Shown here in pieces: positions 58,804 through 64,000 of a stretch of 64,000 nucleotides of DNA. Made by a program: the position numbers and the translations under genes. Every line of letters starts with the position of its first letter. Position 1 is the stretch's first letter. Origin of the DNA: Begonia masoniana (taxonomy: Eukaryota; Streptophyta; Magnoliopsida; Cucurbitales; Begoniaceae); the NCBI GenBank assembly GCA_022432975.1, contig CM039508.1:17014830-17078829 (forward strand). The letters run 5' to 3'. The notes under the pieces were generated by a model. The model saw only the letters and a program-made list of their open reading frames with translations, had not been told where the DNA came from and ran no database searches.

Positions 58804-58882
58804 CAGCAAACCTTGTCATCTCCTTCCTGCCTTTGAGAAGAAGTAGATCTTCTGATTTTTCCATCGAACCAAAATCGTAACT
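58571..58882 (+). repeat. Cop-1 3' LTR
   Basis: 312 bp, about 57 bp longer than the 5' LTR because a CT dinucleotide run (58742-58801) has expanded. It ends AAAATCGTAACT and is followed by the TSD GGACT. Confidence 0.94.
58742..58801 (+). repeat. (CT)n microsatellite in Cop-1 3' LTR
   Basis: About 30 CT units; the 5' LTR has only about five at the same site (11071-11083). Confidence 0.95.
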
Positions 58883-59119
58883 GGACTTACGTCTGAACCA
58901 CGTTAAATCCTTGCGTTCTTTATTTTATTCACTACTGGTTTGATTTCACTTGTATTGTGGAAGAACAAATTGTGTTCGGTGATAGTTAAAATCTATAATT
59001 GGTGCAGTGGGTGTGGTGTTTTTCCCTTCAAATCGGGCTTGGAATTTGCTATTCTGTCTTTGTCAGTTTGGGATTTGTGATTCTGTTTGAAGTGTTCATT
59101 AATTCTTGGAAGTTTTTTT
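58883..59119 (+). repeat. Cop-2 5' LTR end and leader
   Basis: This continues the sequence left of Cop-1. CTTACGTCTGAACCACGTTA resembles ends of plant copia LTRs. The exact LTR end and primer-binding site could not be fixed; TTGGTGCAGTGGG near 59000 is not the usual initiator-Met site. Confidence 0.45.
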
Positions 59120-59275
59120 ATGGCAAAATTTGAGGTGGAAAAAAATTCACAGATGAAAATGACTTTAGTTTATGGAGAATTAAGATGAAAGCCCTCCTTG
59201 TTCATCAAGGGCTGGCTCAAGCTATTGAGGAAGCAGCTTTTGGAATTCTTAAGGACAATGATAATAATAAGGCTG
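59120..59275 (+). pseudogene. Cop-2 gag, N-terminal fragment
   Basis: ATG 59120 gives MAKFEVEK. After a one-base slip in the A-run at 59139-59145 the frame reads FTDENDFSLWRIKMKALLVH and QGLAQAIEEAAFGILKD, the well-known copia gag start. The reading then runs into GCTGAATTGACGAAAAAAAA, which matches the downstream minisatellite unit, and ends. The rest of gag and protease are missing. Confidence 0.85.
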
Positions 59276-59295
59276 AATTGACGAAAAAAAATGTT

Positions 59296-59650
59296 CTGGG
59301 TCAGTAGGGAGTACCTTCAATTTAACTATAGTATATGGGTCTTACGCCTTTACATCAAGTGACATATAGTAATCTATACCTCTTATTAAATCACCCATTA
59401 AAGCTCATCATTAAATAAAAATGCTACTTCCCTTAATTGACCTATAAATATGCCTTTATTATGGCAATGGAGATATGACATAATACACATTATTAACTAA
59501 AGACACATGTTTTTAAAATAACCGGTCGGCACTTTATGTGCCATATATGTTATTCCTCAAATAACATAAAATAGGTTATAACATATGCATGGCTTCTATA
59601 TATTTAGAACCTTATACTATATTATATTAAATATATGTGGGTAAAATGTG
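59296..59650. other. AT-rich segment of unknown origin
   Basis: About 350 bp with no gene, no repeat seen elsewhere in the window, and no clear terminus, between the Cop-2 gag fragment and the minisatellite. Confidence 0.5.
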
Positions 59651-61780
59651 TCTAATGCTCATAGAAATCACACCCATTTCGGGAGCCGAATTGAAAAAGC
59701 CTCATAGTTCATGAGCTAAATTGACGAAAAAAATTATTCGGGGGCTGAATTGAAAAACCCTCATAGTTAGGTGGTCAAATTGATTAAAAAAATTGTTCGG
59801 GGGCTGAATTGAAAAACCCTCATTGATTAGGGGTTGAATTGACGAAAAAAATTGTTTGGGGGCCGAATTGAAAAACCCTCATATTTCGGGGGCCAAATTG
59901 ACGAAAAAAAATATTCGGGGGCCGAATTGAAAAACCCTCATAGTTTAGGGCCGAAATTACGAAAAAAAAAAAAATGTTCGGGGGCTGAATTGAAAAACCC
60001 TCAAAGTTCAGGAGCCAAACTAGAAAAAAAAAATTGTTCGGGGGCTGAATTGAAAAACCCTCATATTTCGGGGGCCAAATTGACGAAAAAAATTGTTCGG
60101 GGGCTGAATTGAAAAACTCTCATAGTTCGGGGCCAAATTGACGAAAGCAAATGTTCGGGGGCTGAATTGAAAAACCCTCATATTTCGGGGGCCAAATGAC
60201 GAAAAAAATTATTCGGGGGCTGAATTGAAAAACCCTCATAGTTAGGTGGTCAAATTGATTAAAAAAATTGTTCGGGGGCTGAATTGAAAAACCCTCATTG
60301 ATTAGGGGTTGAATTGACGAAAAAAATTGTTTGGGAGCTGAATTGAAAAACCCTCATATTTCGGGGGCCAAATTGACGAAAAAAAATATTCGGGGGCCGA
60401 ATTGAAAAACCCTCATAGTTTAGGGCCGAAATTACGAAAAAAAAAATTCGGAGGTCAAATTGAAAAATCCTCAAAGTTCAGGAGCCAAACTAGAAAAAAA
60501 AAATATAGTTCAAGGGCTGAATTGTAAAACCTTTGTAGTTCGTTGGCCAAATTGCCGAAAAAAATTGTTCGAGGGTCGAATGAAAAACTCTCATAGTTCG
60601 GGGCCAAATTGACGAAAGCAAATGTTCGGGGGTCGAATTGAAAAACCTTCATAGTCAAATTTACGTAAAAAAATGTTCGGGGGCTGAATTGAAAAACCCT
60701 CAAAGTTCAAGGGCCAAATTTACAAAAAAAGTTGTTCAAGGGCTTAATTGAAAACCTTCACAGTTAAGGGGCCGATTTGATGAAACAAATTGTTTGGCGG
60801 CCGAATTGAAAAACTCTCATAGTTCGGTTGCCAAATTGACGAAAGCAAATGTTCGAGGGCTGAATTGAAAAACCCTCATAGTTTAGGGGCCAAATTGACG
60901 TAAAAAAATGTTTCGAGGGCCAAATTGAAAAACCTTCAAAGTTCAGTGGCCAAAGTGGAAAAAAATATAGGGCTGAATTGAAAAACCCTCATAGTTTAAG
61001 GGCCAAATTGACGTAAAAAAATGTTTCGAGGGCCAAATTGAAAAACCTTCAAAGTTCAGTGGCCAAAGTGGAAAAAAATATAGTTCGAGGTTCAAATTGT
61101 AAAACCCTCGTAGTTTGGAGCCAAATTGATGAAAAAAATATTTCTGGGGCCGAATTGAAAAAACCTCATAGTTCAGGGGCCGAATTGAAAAACCTTCATA
61201 GTTCAGCGGCCGATTTGATGAAAAAATGTTCGGGGGCCGAATTGAAAAATTCTCATAGTTCGGGGACCAAAATGACGAAAAAATTATTCCAGGGCTGAAT
61301 TGACAAATTCTCATAGTTCAGGGTTGAATTGACGAAAAAAAATGTTCGGGGGCCGAATTGAAAAATTCTCATAGTTCAAGGATCGAATTGACGAAAAAAA
61401 ATGTTCGAGGGCCGAATTGAAAAACTCTCATAGTTCGGGGGCCAAATTGACGGAAAAAAATTCGAGGACCGAATTGAAAAACCCTCATAGTTCAGGGGCC
61501 AAATTGACGTAAAAAAATGTTTGGGGGCTGAATTGAAAAACCCTCAAAGTTCAGGGGCCAAATTGAAAAAAAATTATAGTTCGGGAACCCTCGTTGTTTG
61601 GGGGCCAAATTGACGAAAAAAAATTTTTGGGGGCCGAATTGAAAAAAAAATATAGTTCGGGAACCCTCGTTGTTTGGGGGCCAAATTGATGAAAAAAATG
61701 TTTAAGAGCCGAATTGAAAAACCCTCATAGTTCAGGGGCCGATTTGATGAAAAAAAATGTTCGGGGGTCTAATTGAAGGG
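59650..61780. repeat. Dimeric 59-60-bp minisatellite, roughly 36 units
   Basis: Two half-units of about 30 bp alternate: GGGGCTGAATTGAAAAACCC plus TCATAGTTCG, and GGGGCCAAATTGACGAAAAA plus AAATGTTCGG. Units are diverged. Higher-order copies are visible: about 250 bp at 59741-59990 recur at 60218-60470, and about 108 bp at 60860-60967 recur next to it. It replaces the missing gag-protease part of Cop-2. Confidence 0.93.
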
Positions 61781-61785
61781 TGTAA

Positions 61786-62368
61786 CGGTGACTTATTAAG
61801 TGAGCTTGATTTTAGGAAAATCACAGGATAAAGCAAACTTATGGCATCTTCAACTCGGGCATGTGAGTAAAAAGGGAATGCTTAAACTACAAAAACAATC
61901 AGCTTTTGGAAAGGATCAAATAGCCGATCTCAATTTCTGTGAGAATTGTGCTCTTGGCAAGAGTAATAGAATTAAGTTCTCTAAGACGACCTACACTTCC
62001 CAAGGTATATTGGACTATATACAGTCGGATGTGTGGGGAGGACTGGAGAGAGTTCCTTCTAAAGGTGGAACGCATTATTTTGTAACTTTTATAGATGACT
62101 ACTCAAGGCGTATGTGGGTATATTGCATGAAAAGTAAAGATGAGGTCTTTGACATCTTTAAGGGGTGGAAGAAGGGTGTTGAGAATTAGACAAGTAAACG
62201 AATTAAGGAATTCAGAACTGATAACAGAATGGAATTCTGCTCAGCAATGTTTGATCAGTTTTGTAAGGAAGAATGGATTCACAGACACCACTCGGTTAGC
62301 TATACACCATAGCAGAATGGGCTTGCAGAAAGGATGAATAGAACCATCCTGGAAAGAGTTCAATGCAT
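61786..62368 (+). pseudogene. Cop-2 GAG-pre-integrase and integrase
   Basis: LWHLQLGHVSKKGMLKLQKQ and CENCALGKSNRIKF form the HHCC zinc region. The integrase core follows with acidic residues at IQSDVWGG, FRTDNRMEF and QNGLAERMNRT. A stop at 62187 with a slip and a stop at 62310 break the frame. It ends at 62368, where unrelated sequence starts at TGTTACGGTG. Confidence 0.92.
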
Positions 62369-63384
62369 TGTTACGGTGTAGGCTTGCAATGGTCACTAAA
62401 AACTACACAAATATCACTAGCCCTCTTGGTGCTCGGCCAAGCTGAGGAGACCTCAAAAGATGCTAGAAAATGAACAAGCAAATAAACTTTAAATGAACCA
62501 AAAATTTATGTGAGTCTTGTGTTGTGAGTGAGGTGTGTGACTATGGATGACGTGGTCCAAATGACTTAAGGAAAAGAAATTGTGAAAACAAACCTCAAGT
62601 CGGCCGATATAGCTAGAGTTTGTGGCTTTCGGCAAAACAACATTTCCTTGGAAAGAATGCCGACTTTGAGGAACCGGTTTGGCCACTTCCTACTTGTTTC
62701 CAACCCTTGAAAGGGAGGAGAGGAAAGTGGAGCTAAAGCTACAACAACAACCTTGGGTTGATGAGCTAGGAGGCTAACTCCTTTCGGCCTTGGCCGATGT
62801 TTCCCTTGGATCTTCACTCCTCGGTTTTACCTTAAGAAAAAAATGGCTCTATTTCATTTCATCAACCACCAAACCTTTACACACACTAAAGCCATGCTTA
62901 ACTAGACCTAGGGTGGCTAGTTTACGGTTAGGATTTGACCTTTAAATGACCATTAGAAAGGACGCCATGTATTCGGCCAAGGTGATGAGCTTGAGTGCCC
63001 GAGATGAAGGGAAGCACACATGATCAAAGGCTAGCTAAATGCCAAGTCATTGATCCATTTTTTCTTGCAAAGTGGTAAAGGGAACAAGCATCTTCAAGGG
63101 GCTGCATTTGGTGTGACCAAATCGGGTAAATAAGCTTTAACGTGGTGCACCAATCTTGGCCCTCCATTATGGCGTGCGCGCGGTCGAGTCTCCATGCATG
63201 ATTTTGCACTCCAAACTTAGTTAACCGAAACCAAACCACCATCTACCCTACCATACATCTAATCCTAAATGCCTAACATGCATGCATATAATAATTTTAA
63301 CAAAAAAAGCCAATGTTTGCCAATTAGAGTTTAAAATAAAAAGGTTACATAAACCCATGCTTGAGGAGACAAATTCCCATGTGA
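62369..63384. other. Unassigned segment, probably part of another transposable element
   Basis: About 1 kb starting TGTTACGGTGTAGG inside the Cop-2 integrase. CGGCCAAG/CTTGGCCG-type words recur (62437, 62604, 62787, 62973). No coding similarity was recognised. It is interrupted or followed by LTR-G at 63385. Confidence 0.4.
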
Positions 63385-64000
63385 TGTAACGCCCCGAGTC
63401 TTCTAGACCCGGTTTTGCTACCCAAAACATTGAACTGAACTAAGAGAAATTACGGGAAATTTTAAATTTTCTCTCAGTGATGATAATTCTATCTTTAATC
63501 CTCGACTTTACAGTGGAAAACTCAATAAGTAGACAAAGTTTATAATTAGACCAAACGTTAAGACATTTGGCCGAAGGGAATTGGAATCTCAAGGACATCT
63601 ACCGATCGCAAAACGACAAAGCATGGTGCACGCTCCTACCGATTGACACATGCATCCCACGTGATTCATTAAACCTCATCCGATCACAAAACAATGAGAC
63701 TTAATACATACTCCTGCCGATAATGGAAAAAACTACATCTACCAATTGACACATGCATCCCACGTGATTCATTAAACCTCATCCGATCACAAAATGACAA
63801 GACTTAATATATACTCCTGTCGATAATGGAAAAACCTACATCTACCGATTGACACGTGCAAATCACGTGACTCATTATACTCCTTCCGATAGACAGGAAA
63901 CTTTCAGACTTTCACAAACTTCAACATGACTGAATAACCTAACACACAGTTGGACCATAGTCTCATCTAGAATACGTGTAGCGAGAGACTCTAACAAAAC
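63385..64000 (-). repeat. LTR-G: gypsy-type LTR end, cut by window
   Basis: TGTAACGCCCCGAGTCTTC is the reverse complement of an LTR end almost equal to the last bases of the Gyp-A LTR (ACTCGGGGCGTTACA). From 63600 to 63900 it has CCGAT-rich short repeats (ACCGATTGACACATGCATCC repeated at 63637 and 63738), the same kind of cluster seen near other LTR ends. The rest lies beyond the window. Confidence 0.7.

Larger units (their letters stand above)
10917..58882 (+). mobile_element. Cop-1: Ty1/copia element expanded to 48 kb by nested insertions, TSD GGACT
   Basis: Two matching LTRs (10917-11171 and 58571-58882) are flanked by GGACT at 10912-10916 and 58883-58887. Between them, on the plus strand and in copia order, lie gag, protease, integrase, RT and RNase H. 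They are broken by a fold-back element, Gyp-B, Gyp-C, a plastid fragment and Gyp-E. Each transposon insertion has its own 5-bp TSD, and the copia sequence resumes after each one. Subtracting the insertions leaves about 5.6 kb, normal for copia plus a gag triplication. The LTRs begin TG but end in CT rather than CA. Confidence 0.95.

Noticed and set aside
59852..61314. Repeated-peptide frames over the minisatellite
   Set aside because: These arise from the 59-60-bp unit, occur on both strands, and lack start context or a known fold.

Overview
The window is plant nuclear DNA, almost certainly from an angiosperm, and consists almost entirely of nested transposable elements. The evidence is Ty3/gypsy chromovirus polyproteins with a C-terminal chromodomain, long LTRs, initiator-Met-tRNA primer-binding sites (TGGTATCAGAGC), Ty1/copia elements, a Cassandra TRIM carrying 5S rRNA sequence, a Mutator-like transposase and a plastid rps18 fragment in nuclear context. 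I see no host protein-coding gene. It looks like methylated, probably pericentromeric, repeat DNA: most in-frame stops are C>T or G>A changes.

Layout. 1-8789 is the 3' part of Gyp-A (+ strand pol, then its 3' LTR). That LTR is split by solo LTR S1 (3988-7798, TSD CTACT), which holds a perfect 1,000-bp heptamer array. Gyp-A sits in a Mutator-like transposase pseudogene (8790-9716, minus). 9855-10440 is a cluster of CGGACG motifs. An older copia, Cop-2, begins near 10.6 kb and resumes at 58.9 kb. Between these points lies one copia insertion, Cop-1 (10917-58882, TSD GGACT), swollen to 48 kb by insertions: a 316-bp fold-back element (TSD ATCTG), Gyp-B (12367-23318, TSD AACAA), Gyp-C (23829-43837, TSD CCTAG), a plastid fragment (46526-about 46996) and Gyp-E (47404-57973, TSD CTTTC). 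Gyp-C is itself hit by Gyp-D in its 3' LTR and by Cassandra (42375-43198, TSD CATTT) in its 5' LTR. Gyp-E is hit by solo LTR F (53465-55918, TSD GTTCG), which belongs to the S1 family. Beyond Cop-1 come the Cop-2 gag start, a dimeric 59-60-bp minisatellite (59.65-61.78 kb), Cop-2 integrase, an unassigned kilobase and the end of another LTR (63385 onward).

How the parts relate. Nesting and TSDs give a relative order: Cop-2 is older than Cop-1; Cop-1 is older than B, C, E, the fold-back and the plastid piece; C is older than D and Cassandra; E is older than F; the MULE is older than Gyp-A, which is older than S1. Gyp-A, B and C encode the usual gag-protease-RT-RNase H-integrase-chromodomain set, now broken. 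Gyp-D and Gyp-E lack pol and would depend on relatives.

Main novelty candidate. Seven gypsy LTR families (A, S1, B, C, D, E, F) share one layout inside the LTR: a GTAAGT-like 5' splice site, a block like CCTACACCATA, a variable (often tandemly repeated) segment, a TACTAAG or TACTGAG-like branch site, and a 3' splice-like site TGTAG/GTGA that is the reverse complement of the first block. The two arms differ between families with compensating or G-U changes, and the branch-to-AG distance stays at 31-34 nt. This looks like a structured intron in the LTR leader. In six LTR families (A, B, C, D, E and terminal LTR-G) a cluster of short GC-rich palindromic motifs lies between this module and the LTR end next to the primer-binding site. 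These are readings by eye and need alignment, folding and RNA data.
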